From positions 21,884 through 85,883 of the forward strand of contig CASDRS010000007.1 of NCBI GenBank assembly GCA_949283255.1: a stretch of DNA of 64,000 bases, in the 5' to 3' direction. The first letter of the stretch is position 1. Every line of letters starts with the position of its first letter. Under the pieces are notes generated by a model, which was given only the letters and a program-made list of their open reading frames with translations, had not been told where the DNA came from and ran no database searches. A program made the position numbers and the translations under genes. Shown here one piece after another: positions 51,382-60,678 of this stretch. This DNA comes from an uncultured bacterium (GTDB taxonomy: Bacteria > Cyanobacteriota > Vampirovibrionia > Gastranaerophilales > Gastranaerophilaceae).

Positions 51382-52452
51382 TTAAAATAATTTTTGTTGA
51401 GCAGAAGCCTTAACCTTGTATCCCAAATGCTCATAGGCAGAATGAGTAACTTTTCTGCCCCTCGGTGTTCTTTGAAGCAGACCAGCCTGCAAAAGATACG
51501 GTTCACAAACATCCTCTAATGTTCGAACATCCTCACCAATCGCAGCAGCAAGCGTCTCAATACCAACAGGCCCGCCGTTGTATTTTTCGATGATTAACCT
51601 TAAAAGCTCTCTATCTGTAGTATCAAGCCCGCACTTATCAATTTTCAAAGTATCAAGCGCATCATTAGCAACATCCTTAGTAATTTTTCCATCAGCCTTC
51701 ACAAGAGCAAAATCGGCGACACGTTTAACTAATCTGTTTGCAATACGAGGAGTACCTCTGGAACGGCTTGCAATAGCGTAAGCTCCATCCTTATCAATAT
51801 CAATATTCAAAATTCCTGCCGTACGCATAACAACTTGAGCAAGCTCATCATCAGTATAAAATTCAAGCCTGTGAATAATCCCGAACCTGTCGCGAAGAGG
51901 ACCTGAAAGTGCACCTGCCTTTGTGGTAGCCCCAATTAGAGTAAACTTCGGAAGCGGAATACGCAGAGTTTTAACAGTCTGAGCTTTCCCTGTTGTCATA
52001 TCCAAAAAGAAATCTTCCATTGCAGGATACAAAATTTCTTCAGCAACCTTATTAAGCCTGTGAATTTCATCAATAAAAAGAATTTCGCCCCCCTCTAAAG
52101 ACATCAAAATTCCAATAATATCTCTAGGTCTTTCAAGCGCAGGAGCTGAGGTAATCTTGATATTAACCCCCATCTGTTCTGCAATAACACCGGCAAGAGT
52201 AGTTTTGCCCAACCCCGGAGGACCGTAGAACAAAAGATGATCCAACGGCTGCTCTCTTTTTTTTGCAGCAGCAATTGTAATTTTTAAAGTTTCTTTTAAT
52301 GCAGACTGCCCAATATAAGCGTCAAAACTTTTCGGGCGGATACAATTTTCAAAATTCCTGTCACACTCGAGAGTTTCAGATTTGATGACAGGATTTTTAG
52401 CATTTATATCAACTTTTTTAAAGTTAGTTTTATCGTCAGAAATTATACTCAT
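51382..52452 (-). CDS. ruvB: Holliday junction branch migration helicase RuvB
   Basis: A 356-residue AAA+ motor that drives branch migration with RuvA. Walker [14 protein letters not shown], Walker [11 protein letters not shown], sensor 1 [21 protein letters not shown] and the C-terminal winged helix ending ([13 protein letters not shown]) are intact. The N-terminus is about 15 residues longer than usual. ruvA and ruvC are not adjacent. Confidence 0.97.
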   Translation of the reverse strand: MSIISDDKTNFKKVDINAKNPVIKSETLECDRNFENCIRPKSFDAYIGQSALKETLKITIAAAKKREQPLDHLLFYGPPGLGKTTLAGVIAEQMGVNIKITSAPALERPRDIIGILMSLEGGEILFIDEIHRLNKVAEEILYPAMEDFFLDMTTGKAQTVKTLRIPLPKFTLIGATTKAGALSGPLRDRFGIIHRLEFYTDDELAQVVMRTAGILNIDIDKDGAYAIASRSRGTPRIANRLVKRVADFALVKADGKITKDVANDALDTLKIDKCGLDTTDRELLRLIIEKYNGGPVGIETLAAAIGEDVRTLEDVCEPYLLQAGLLQRTPRGRKVTHSAYEHLGYKVKASAQQKLF

Positions 52453-52526
52453 AAATTTATTTTCATGATATCATATAAAAGGAAATAGGGGAAATTATTA
52501 AGTTTATATAACAGAATGGAGAGCAG

Positions 52527-53705
52527 ATGAAAGTATCAGAACGTTTAGAAAAAATTCCTCCGTATTTATTTGCGGAAATCGACAGAAAAATAGATGAAGC
52601 AAGAGCAAAAGGAATAGACATAATAAGTCTGGGTATAGGAGATCCTGATACCCCAACGCTTCAACCGGTAGTTGATGAAATGCACAAGGCTATTGACGAT
52701 CCGAAAAACCATGATTACCCGCCATATAACGGGACTGCACAATTTAGAAACGGTGCAAAAGATTGGATGAAGAGAAGATTCAATGTTGATCTTGATGCTG
52801 ATACTGAAATCCTTGCAAACATTGGTTCAAAAGAAGCTATTGCTCACGTATTTTTTGCATATGTAGACAAGGGCGATTATACGTTAGTTCCTGATCCAGG
52901 ATATCCTGTATACAAAAATGCCACAATATTTGCAGGCGGAACTCCATACTTTATGCCACTACTTGAAGAAAACGGATTTTTACCTGATTTTGACAAAATT
53001 CCAGAAGATATTGCCAAAAAATCAAAAATTATGTTCTTAAATTATCCGAACAACCCAACAGGAGCAACCGCCGATTTAGATTTTTACAAAAAAGCTGTAA
53101 CTTTCTGCAAAAAGTATGACATACTGTTGTGCTCAGATATGGCATATTCTGAGATGACATACGACGGCTATAAAGCTCCATCAGTACTGCAAGTTGAAGG
53201 TGGTAAGGATGTAGCAATCGAATTTTATTCACATTCAAAATCCTATAATATGACGGGATGGCGTGTTGGATTTGTTGCAGGTAATGCCGCAGCAATCAAG
53301 GCTCTCGGTACAATAAAAAACAACATCGACAGCGGTACGTTTAAAGCAATTCAACAAGCTGCAACAGCAGCCTTCACAATTGATCAATCTTACATTGATA
53401 AATTAAACAACATGTATCAGGAACGCCGCAAAGTTATGGAAAACGGTCTAAGAGAACTTGGCTGGGACATCAAACCTGGTAAGGCAACATTCTACATTTG
53501 GATTCCTACACCTGATGGCATGTCAAGTGAAGAATTTGCTACATTAATGCTTGAAAAAGCACACCTAGTAGTACCGCCAGGAATTGGCTATGGCAAATGC
53601 GGAGAAGGATATATCCGTATTGCTTTGACAAAAGATGTAGAAACATTGAAAAAAGCTATACAAAGAATGAAAGATGCAGGCATTCACTATAGCAAAAAGC
53701 AATAA
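52527..53705 (+). CDS. dapL: LL-diaminopimelate aminotransferase
   Basis: A 392-residue fold-type I PLP enzyme that converts tetrahydrodipicolinate directly to LL-diaminopimelate for peptidoglycan and lysine, the route used by cyanobacteria and plants. LGIGDPDTPT, NYPNNPTGA and the PLP lysine K238 in SHSKSYNMTGWRVGF are present. A general aspartate/alanine aminotransferase is the alternative. Own promoter and terminator. Confidence 0.9.
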   Translation: MKVSERLEKIPPYLFAEIDRKIDEARAKGIDIISLGIGDPDTPTLQPVVDEMHKAIDDPKNHDYPPYNGTAQFRNGAKDWMKRRFNVDLDADTEILANIGSKEAIAHVFFAYVDKGDYTLVPDPGYPVYKNATIFAGGTPYFMPLLEENGFLPDFDKIPEDIAKKSKIMFLNYPNNPTGATADLDFYKKAVTFCKKYDILLCSDMAYSEMTYDGYKAPSVLQVEGGKDVAIEFYSHSKSYNMTGWRVGFVAGNAAAIKALGTIKNNIDSGTFKAIQQAATAAFTIDQSYIDKLNNMYQERRKVMENGLRELGWDIKPGKATFYIWIPTPDGMSSEEFATLMLEKAHLVVPPGIGYGKCGEGYIRIALTKDVETLKKAIQRMKDAGIHYSKKQ

Positions 53706-53718
53706 AACTCAAAATAGA

Positions 53719-53755
53719 TAAAAGCCCTCCTTAACTGGAGAGCTTTTATTTATTA
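53719..53755 (+). terminator. Terminator of dapL
   Basis: AAAAGC.CTCC and GGAG.GCTTTT pair around a 7-nt loop, followed by ATTTATT. Confidence 0.75.
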
Positions 53756-53793
53756 CTAAGTGTAAAGTTTTGGGTAAATAGTGTTAAATATGG

Positions 53794-53799
53794 TATACT
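53794..53799 (+). promoter_or_regulatory. -10 box of the zinc-ribbon/TPR giant gene, leaderless
   Basis: TATACT with an upstream TG (extended -10), 6 nt before the ATG at 53806; TTGGGT lies 18 nt upstream of it. No ribosome binding site. Confidence 0.6.
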
Positions 53800-53805
53800 T
53801 CAGGT

Positions 53806-56800
53806 ATGGAATGTCCAAAGTGCGGTTATGAAATAAACGAGAAAACAACAGTCTGTCCGAATTGTAAAAAGGTATTGAAAGTTGTTTGTCCGATATGTAA
53901 AACCATAAACAAAACAAATACATGTAAAAGGTGCGGTTATGTAATACTGACAAAATGCAACCGGTGCGGAAAAATAAACCTCACCGGCAATCATACATGC
54001 AAAAAATGCGGATTTGACCTTGAAAGAAGCGTAATATTAAACGAATCAAACTCTGATGAATTTGTCAGTTTGGTAATAACTTTCCCGAACATGGACGAGA
54101 TGCGTCAAATATTAGGTAGTGCGCGACTTTATAACAAATTTAAAGACAACTTGGACAAAATCATTGAAACAGCCGCAAAAGAAGCAAGGACAAGACGTCA
54201 ACTCATAAAGAAAAACATAGTAATAAGATTTAACAGAGATTATACATTCGGGACCTCAGCCCACACTGCTATTGACACTGCAATAAAAATTCTGACTGAA
54301 ATTACAAAAATGAATTACCGCCTGACAAACAGGAAAAATGCGTCAACAAAATGTAATATGATGCTGATGAAGCGTTCCGTCAATGATGATCCGAATAATT
54401 TTGAATCAGGATTTAATATAAACCTAGTAAATAACGCCAAAGATAAACGGGCAAAATTAATGGGGACATTCCAACTTTTGGCGGACAGTTATGTCGAGAA
54501 AGTACTTGGAAACGAATACAAGTTTGAAACATTAAGCTCAACCGTGATAAACGGACAAATGATAACGTTATCCGAAATAGATGTATCTAATTTAATAGTA
54601 ATCAATTATGAAGAATTAGAAGATAATGATGATGAAATAGAAATCCCGAATTTCGTACAAAATTTACTAATAGAGCAAGATAAACTTGACGGAGCAGCCC
54701 TAAGCAAGATGGAAAAACCGGTTGATCCTGACGCAATATATGACATTGAAACTATCAACTTTAGCGAAATACAATGCGAATTTATCAGAACAGAAAACAT
54801 TGACGTATTTTACCATGTTGCAAGCAAGCTTCAGGCTATACCGAAAAGTATACTTGCAATAAGATCGGATGCTCTGTACGTTCCGTATTCTATAAAACTT
54901 TTATCAGCTATATCAGATTTGGGCATTTATAAAAATATCATAACAGTGACATGTTATGATGAAATGAAATTTGCACCTTATTCATTCTTCAGAAACCTTG
55001 TATCTGCGATATTTGAATACACAATATCTCAAAAATTGTTTGATCAAAACGACTTTTCAATGTTTAACTCAATTGATACAGATGGAATGATTAAGGACTT
55101 AATCACGTTTAAGCTACGTAATACAGAAAACCCTCAAGATACAAGATATGAGTACTTTGACATATTTTTGACACTTCTTCAGGCAATTCCGAATACACTT
55201 ATATTTATTGAGAACTTTGAGAAAATCGACACAAGCTCTTATGATGTATTGAAATATTTATTTGAATCTTTTGAACAATTAGATATAAGTTATATGGTTC
55301 AATATAGCAAAGATTTCAATTTACACAAGGATATGCACTTCCTTGTTACAAAACCTTATTATACGGAAATAACATTAAAACCAACACCATTTGAGAAAAT
55401 GGTTGCAGAAAATAAAGAATACTACCGAGAAATCCTGGATAGTTTTTATTTTCAAAGAATTGCAAAATACTCATTTGGCAGTATCTTATTTTTAGATATC
55501 GCAATCCAGTACTTGATTGAAAGCGGGGTATTTGAAGCAACAGAAGATGCAATAAGGCTTGTAAATCCTAAAACAATAATTATACCGTCAAGCTTGAACA
55601 AATTAATCAAACGCAGATTAAATCTGCTACAAGATTATCCTGAAGCTATAAAATTTTTGGCATCTTGTATTCTTCTTGGAACAAGAATTGATCAGGATAC
55701 AATAAACAGCTTGGACTATAAAGGTATTGGAGAAATTCTTGATAAGCTCTCAGAAATGGGATATATCTATTTCTACAATAACTGCATGTACTTCCCGAAT
55801 TACAATATTTTAAGAGAAAACCTTCTTGCAACATTAGACAAGACAGTACTGAAAAGTATCGCTGATGACTTGTTTGACAAAGTGTTTGATGAAAAAATGC
55901 CTAGTCCTGAAAAGGCTTGCTTGTATGAACTATTAAAAGATTACAAATCAGCATTCCTTGAATGGGAAAAACTGGCAAAAATAAACTTGTCACTGGGAGA
56001 CTTCAATGCATACTTAAATTGTGCAGATAAGATACTCAACATATTAGATATGAATACGAATGCTGAAGCTCAAGAGGATATCGATAAATACAAACTGGAA
56101 TTATACGAAAACATAGCAAATAATATGTTTGAATTTGTGCCTGAAAAGACATTTGCTCTAGCTGAAAAGACATTAAAGAATTTAGAAAAGAATACTGATA
56201 GCGACAAAATTATCAACTTGTGCAACAAACTAATTCAGGGCTGTTTGCAAGTTGGAAATTACACTCACGCACTTGAACTTACACATAAGGTTTTATCATT
56301 ACTGCCAAACTCATCAATAGATCCTTCAACAACCAATTTTAACAAATACTTCTTCCTTATGACAATTGTACACGTTGAAATTCTATTTAATATCGGAGCT
56401 TGGGAAGATTGCCTTGATGTCGGCTATCGTATCTTAAATGTCATAAATCAATCTAATCTTGAATTTATGAAACCTGATTACATGACAGTAGAACAGTTTG
56501 AGAGCATAATTATGGACACAATTGCATATATTGCACTGACAAATGTTCTACAGCTCAAGGGTAATGTACAAGACTTTTTGAATATTATAAGATCAGATTT
56601 CACTAACGTCCCGCACGGTTATGACATATTCATTGCACTACAGGATTTTCTGTTCGGCAGAGTTCCTCAGTATGACGAATCAATGCTTGATAATAAATTT
56701 TCAAAAATTATTTATCACTTCTTAGAAGCATTCACAAGATGCAGACATGATTATAAGCTTTTTGCGGAAGAAATATACGAAGCAAAATTAATAGCAAAAG

Positions 56801-57408
56801 AATCACACATGTTCCAAATCGAGCTGTTTATAGATTTGATGATAGCATACGCATATTTAAAACTATGCTCATTCAGAAAAGCATCTGCTATTATATACCA
56901 GATAATCAAAACTGCAAACGAATGCGGTTTAACAAATCTTTTATATGTAGCTTGGTTTGTAATGAGCGAATTGAACTTAGCAGAGGGCAGATATATTGTC
57001 ACATACGGAATATTGAACAATGCCCTTATACAATTGGAAAAAGCGGATTATTCAAACGAATACTTTATGCTACTGTTCAAATATAATATGTACAAAGTTT
57101 TAAGATTCCAAGGCAAAACAGAACAGTCAAGAATATGCTTGGCACAAGCAAATTATATAGCGCAAAAATTCGGTATAAACTTTGAATTTGACACAGACCC
57201 TGAACACTTTGTTCCGCTTGTAGACCCTGACGATGAAGACAATATATTAAATAATTCACAAGGCTTTGGAACAGGTACTATAGAAGAATTAACAGAGGAC
57301 GAAAATTCCATAGACGGAGCTAATATATTTGCTCCAAAGAATACGGAAAGTCCTGATTCAGAAGAGCAAGATACACCAGAGACAGATGAAAAAACAGAGG
57401 GGGAATAA
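53806..57408 (+). CDS. Zinc-ribbon protein with cyclase/AAA-like and TPR regions, motifs degenerate
   Basis: A 1200-residue soluble protein. Twelve cysteines in six CxxC pairs (3/6, 17/20, 28/31, 40/43, 51/54, 65/68) form three zinc ribbons. Residues about 85-265 resemble in layout a class III cyclase-like domain but lack its metal-binding Asp motifs. About 330-600 look like the AAA-type module of cyclase-AAA-TPR proteins, but where a P-loop is expected the sequence reads PKSILAIRSDALYVPYS. Residues 700-1130 are TPR-like helices; the tail is acidic. Probably a signalling scaffold. glgA begins 3 nt after its stop, so the two are co-expressed. Confidence 0.8.
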   Translation: MECPKCGYEINEKTTVCPNCKKVLKVVCPICKTINKTNTCKRCGYVILTKCNRCGKINLTGNHTCKKCGFDLERSVILNESNSDEFVSLVITFPNMDEMRQILGSARLYNKFKDNLDKIIETAAKEARTRRQLIKKNIVIRFNRDYTFGTSAHTAIDTAIKILTEITKMNYRLTNRKNASTKCNMMLMKRSVNDDPNNFESGFNINLVNNAKDKRAKLMGTFQLLADSYVEKVLGNEYKFETLSSTVINGQMITLSEIDVSNLIVINYEELEDNDDEIEIPNFVQNLLIEQDKLDGAALSKMEKPVDPDAIYDIETINFSEIQCEFIRTENIDVFYHVASKLQAIPKSILAIRSDALYVPYSIKLLSAISDLGIYKNIITVTCYDEMKFAPYSFFRNLVSAIFEYTISQKLFDQNDFSMFNSIDTDGMIKDLITFKLRNTENPQDTRYEYFDIFLTLLQAIPNTLIFIENFEKIDTSSYDVLKYLFESFEQLDISYMVQYSKDFNLHKDMHFLVTKPYYTEITLKPTPFEKMVAENKEYYREILDSFYFQRIAKYSFGSILFLDIAIQYLIESGVFEATEDAIRLVNPKTIIIPSSLNKLIKRRLNLLQDYPEAIKFLASCILLGTRIDQDTINSLDYKGIGEILDKLSEMGYIYFYNNCMYFPNYNILRENLLATLDKTVLKSIADDLFDKVFDEKMPSPEKACLYELLKDYKSAFLEWEKLAKINLSLGDFNAYLNCADKILNILDMNTNAEAQEDIDKYKLELYENIANNMFEFVPEKTFALAEKTLKNLEKNTDSDKIINLCNKLIQGCLQVGNYTHALELTHKVLSLLPNSSIDPSTTNFNKYFFLMTIVHVEILFNIGAWEDCLDVGYRILNVINQSNLEFMKPDYMTVEQFESIIMDTIAYIALTNVLQLKGNVQDFLNIIRSDFTNVPHGYDIFIALQDFLFGRVPQYDESMLDNKFSKIIYHFLEAFTRCRHDYKLFAEEIYEAKLIAKESHMFQIELFIDLMIAYAYLKLCSFRKASAIIYQIIKTANECGLTNLLYVAWFVMSELNLAEGRYIVTYGILNNALIQLEKADYSNEYFMLLFKYNMYKVLRFQGKTEQSRICLAQANYIAQKFGINFEFDTDPEHFVPLVDPDDEDNILNNSQGFGTGTIEELTEDENSIDGANIFAPKNTESPDSEEQDTPETDEKTEGE

Positions 57409-57411
57409 TAA

Positions 57412-58854
57412 ATGAAAGTTCTTTTTGCAGCGGCAGAAGTCGCACCATTTTCAAAAGCAGGAGGATTAGCAGACGTAGTTGGCAGTCTGCCAAAATATCT
57501 TGAAAAGAAAGCGCAAATAGCAATTTTCACACCTCTACACGGTTGCATAGACGTAAATAAATACGGAATTACAGAACTTGAAAACTCAGAGATGTGGCTA
57601 ACTTTTGGCAATCAGGGACATAAGTTCAGATTATTTATGTGCAAACTTCCTGGAACTGATATTAATGTATTTTTTGTACATAATGACTGGTATTTCACTT
57701 GTTTTAAAGAAGTTTACCCAAAATGGCTTGATACAAGGTATGAGCACGAACGTTATATTGCATTTTCACTTGCAGTTATGGAATATGCAAAGCTTTTGAA
57801 CTTCAGAGCTGATATAATCCACGCTAACGACTGGCATACAGCAATGATACCTGTATATTTGAAGAGTAATTACAGATATGATGAATACTGGAGTAAAACA
57901 AAAACAGTATTTGAAATCCATAACCTTGCATATCAAGGGGTATGGTTTGAAGATGTGCTTGATTTTGCAAATATGAGAAAAGACATCGTCTATAACGAAT
58001 GGGGTGTCGAACATTACGGAAAAGTAAACTGGATGAAAGGTGCAATCAACTATTCAGACAGAATTGTCGCAGTATCACCAACATACGCAAAAGAAATTCT
58101 GACAGGCGAATACGGTGAAGGAATGGATTACACTCTAAGAGGTGCACAATACAAACTCCGCGGAATACTAAACGGTATAGATTATGACGTATTTAATCCT
58201 AAAAAAGACAAAACAATCGTTAAAAATTACGATATAAAGAGCTTGAAAAATAAAGAAATAAATAAAAAAGCCGTATGTGAAAAGTTCGGGCTTGAATATA
58301 ATCCAAACAGACCGCTAATTGCATGTATATCAAGGCTTGTACCGCAAAAAGGCTTTGACCTGATAAGAGATAGTGAAGACGCAATGAAAGCAAGTAACGC
58401 CGATTACGTATTTTTAGGAAGCGGTAATAAAGATTACGAAAACCTATTAATCTGGCTATCAAATAACAGCTCCAACATAAGGGCTTATGTTGGATATAAT
58501 GCCGATTTAGCAAATCAAATATATGCCGGAAGCGATTTTTATTTAATGCCTTCAAAATTTGAGCCTTGCGGATTAAGTCAACTAATTGCAATGAGATACG
58601 GTTCATTACCAATTGTAAGAGCAACAGGCGGATTGGAAGACACTGTTATAGGTTACCCTCTAAATGACAGCACAGGCTTTAAATTCTGGACTTACAACGG
58701 ATTTGACATGATGCAGGCAGTAAATTGTGCATTAGAAGTTTACAAGGACAAATATACGTTTAATGCGATGAGAGAAAGTGCAATGAAAGCAGACTTCTCT
58801 TGGAAAAAGAGTTCTGAAGAATACTTAAAAATGTATAAAGAATTGGCTTCTTAA
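57412..58854 (+). CDS. glgA: Glycogen synthase (ADP-glucose)
   Basis: A 480-residue GT5 glycosyltransferase extending alpha-1,4-glucan from ADP-glucose. The N-terminal MKVLFAAAEVAPFSKAGGLAD contains the KxGGL donor loop (Lys15), followed by HANDWHTAM and, in the C-terminal half, CISRLVPQKGFDLI and SKFEPCGLSQLIAMRYG. Normal length and motifs. No other glg gene is adjacent; it is coupled to the zinc-ribbon/TPR giant upstream and a small membrane protein downstream. Confidence 0.96.
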   Translation: MKVLFAAAEVAPFSKAGGLADVVGSLPKYLEKKAQIAIFTPLHGCIDVNKYGITELENSEMWLTFGNQGHKFRLFMCKLPGTDINVFFVHNDWYFTCFKEVYPKWLDTRYEHERYIAFSLAVMEYAKLLNFRADIIHANDWHTAMIPVYLKSNYRYDEYWSKTKTVFEIHNLAYQGVWFEDVLDFANMRKDIVYNEWGVEHYGKVNWMKGAINYSDRIVAVSPTYAKEILTGEYGEGMDYTLRGAQYKLRGILNGIDYDVFNPKKDKTIVKNYDIKSLKNKEINKKAVCEKFGLEYNPNRPLIACISRLVPQKGFDLIRDSEDAMKASNADYVFLGSGNKDYENLLIWLSNNSSNIRAYVGYNADLANQIYAGSDFYLMPSKFEPCGLSQLIAMRYGSLPIVRATGGLEDTVIGYPLNDSTGFKFWTYNGFDMMQAVNCALEVYKDKYTFNAMRESAMKADFSWKKSSEEYLKMYKELAS

Positions 58855-58855
58855 T

Positions 58856-59353
58856 ATGAAAAAATTTATAGGATTTATAATTTGTACCGTTATCAGCCTC
58901 GGACTGTTAATATTGTCACTTATAAGTGACAATATATCCTGTTCATACGAGAGCGGATTGTGTAAATATACATCCAGCATAAGATATCTTAATATAGAAC
59001 TTGATAATGAAACTTTTCCTGTCACAAATTTGACTAAAACAGATTGTGAGAAAAGAATTCAGCCATCTAAAAAAGGGAAACAGACATATTATATTTTAAA
59101 AATAAACACTAACACCCGTCCATTAAATATTTCGAGTTATAAAAAATATACAGAATGCAAAAATGATGCTAACGAAATAAAAAATTATGCTCTAAAGCAT
59201 CCAAATAATAACCTAAATCTTGACTCGGGCATAGGTTTTCTTAACACATTTGGGATAATGTTTGCGGTAATCATTTTTATTGTCGGAATAATAATCCTAA
59301 AGGACAACGGAGAGAACGAAATCGAAACCGAAGACGATGATAACGAGGAATAA
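58856..59353 (+). CDS. Small two-helix membrane protein
   Basis: A 165-residue protein starting 1 nt after the glgA stop. It has membrane helices near 4-26 and 128-150, and a 100-residue extracytoplasmic loop with several cysteines (SCSYESGLC, TDCEK, TECK) that may form disulfides. The tail is acidic (NEIETEDDDNEE). Function unknown. A perfect 26-bp palindrome (58910-58935) lies in its 5' end. Confidence 0.8.
   Translation: MKKFIGFIICTVISLGLLILSLISDNISCSYESGLCKYTSSIRYLNIELDNETFPVTNLTKTDCEKRIQPSKKGKQTYYILKINTNTRPLNISSYKKYTECKNDANEIKNYALKHPNNNLNLDSGIGFLNTFGIMFAVIIFIVGIIILKDNGENEIETEDDDNEE
58910..58935. repeat. 26-bp perfect palindrome inside a coding region
   Basis: Arms ATATTGTCACTTA and TAAGTGACAATAT join without a spacer. 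It encodes part of the first helix-loop boundary (SLISDNIS) of the small membrane protein, about 55 nt after the glgA stop. Confidence 0.85.
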
Positions 59354-59389
59354 GAAACTTCCAACTAAAAGCAAAATAAAACCAAAAAT

Positions 59390-60631
59390 TTATTCAGCGC
59401 AAATATCTCTTCTGTATCTTTTACCCTCAAAATAAATATCTTCAACGTTATCATACAAAAGTTCTCTGGCTCTTGTAAAAGTAGAAGCTGTTTGAGTTAA
59501 GACGAGCGTACGCCCCTTATTGGTAAGGTATTCAAAATAATCATTTTTTAAAGTATTAAAATGTCCAACTTCAGTGGAATCATCAACCATTTCCAACCCT
59601 GTAATAACAGCACCCTCGTTTCTAGCAGCAAGCACACAAGCAACCGTACTCAAATCATTCACCAAAATTTCATCATAATCATCGGCAAATGACCCAACAG
59701 CACAAGCTTCACAAAGAGAATACAAATCCGTATCCAATGAATTCAAAACAGCTTGAGCATCATGTTCTTTCAAGAACGGTGAAAATCCAGTAATAGTATA
59801 ATTATTATCAGGCAAAAGTACGCTTTCAACACCTAAAATACCGATATAAGGATGTTCTCTTTTTTGAAGATTCTGTAAAATCGGATAAACAACAGAATTC
59901 ATAAGCTTAGCAACAACTTCAAAAGACACCTTGTAATCAGGTACAAACGCCCCCATACCTCTTGTAAAAAGACCAGCATCCCCGTCTTCCATAAACTTGT
60001 AATCACCAACAACAGCAAGAGGGAGCGCGCAATATCCGTCCGTCACAACGTAGAAAGTGAAAGGATGCCCATAAGCATACTCTTCTATAACAACTTTAGG
60101 TTCCTCCTGCAAAAACAAATCAGAAATACAATTTTTAGACAAATTAATATCTTTGCAGACAGAACGAACAGAATTTTCTTTATCTTCATCTGCAGTAATT
60201 AATATTGGCATATTCGCATTTTTTAAATAATCAAAAGCCAAAGCCTGCTTTTCAAAAATAGCGAATTTTGGAGTTGGAATATGCAATTTATAAAGAAATT
60301 TTTTAGAAACACTCCTTGAAATTGAAAAAGCGGAAGCTGCAGCTGTAGGAGCAAATATAAGTTGAGAATTAGCCTGAAAATATTCGGCAATATCAGCTTT
60401 AATAGCTTCGGTTGAAGAAGCTATCGTAAGATTTATACCCTCTTTTATAACAAACTCCAACAACTCTTGAACAGAATTTTCTCTTATATCAATTCTTTCC
60501 GCAAATTCACCCACAGCAACATTACCGGGTGCAACATATATTTTTTCAATATCTTTATTTTTTAATAAATACTTAGCTAAAGCATATTCTTTAGCAGATG
60601 AACCAACAATTAAAACTTTCTTCTTACTCAT
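59390..60631 (-). CDS. PurD-like ATP-grasp protein, probably inactive or repurposed
   Basis: A 413-residue protein of PurD length. Readable PurD features are the start VLIVGSSAKEYALAKYLL, IYVAPGN, the ATP-grasp IEEYAYGHPFTF and GDYKFMEDGDAGLFTRGMGAF. Key residues are missing: the VVKADG strand with its ATP-binding Lys reads ILITADED, and the metal site that is EFN.RFGDPETQ in PurD reads GFSPFLKEHDAQA, losing the Glu and Asn ligands. Ordinary GAR synthetase activity is therefore unlikely. A TAAAAT box ends 6 nt before the ATG, predicting a leaderless mRNA. Confidence 0.75.
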   Translation of the reverse strand: MSKKKVLIVGSSAKEYALAKYLLKNKDIEKIYVAPGNVAVGEFAERIDIRENSVQELLEFVIKEGINLTIASSTEAIKADIAEYFQANSQLIFAPTAAASAFSISRSVSKKFLYKLHIPTPKFAIFEKQALAFDYLKNANMPILITADEDKENSVRSVCKDINLSKNCISDLFLQEEPKVVIEEYAYGHPFTFYVVTDGYCALPLAVVGDYKFMEDGDAGLFTRGMGAFVPDYKVSFEVVAKLMNSVVYPILQNLQKREHPYIGILGVESVLLPDNNYTITGFSPFLKEHDAQAVLNSLDTDLYSLCEACAVGSFADDYDEILVNDLSTVACVLAARNEGAVITGLEMVDDSTEVGHFNTLKNDYFEYLTNKGRTLVLTQTASTFTRARELLYDNVEDIYFEGKRYRRDICAE

Positions 60632-60637
60632 AGCACG

Positions 60638-60643
60638 ATTTTA
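60638..60643 (-). promoter_or_regulatory. -10 box of the second PurD-like gene, leaderless
   Basis: TAAAAT on the minus strand with an upstream TG, six bases before the ATG at 60631. No Shine-Dalgarno sequence. Confidence 0.5.
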
Positions 60644-60678
60644 CCACAATTTTATTCCAATCGCAATAAAGATTATAC

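Noticed and set aside
57153..57611. 152-residue minus-strand ORF across the junction of the zinc-ribbon gene and glgA
   Set aside because: Ser-rich antisense shadow; both plus-strand genes are well supported here.
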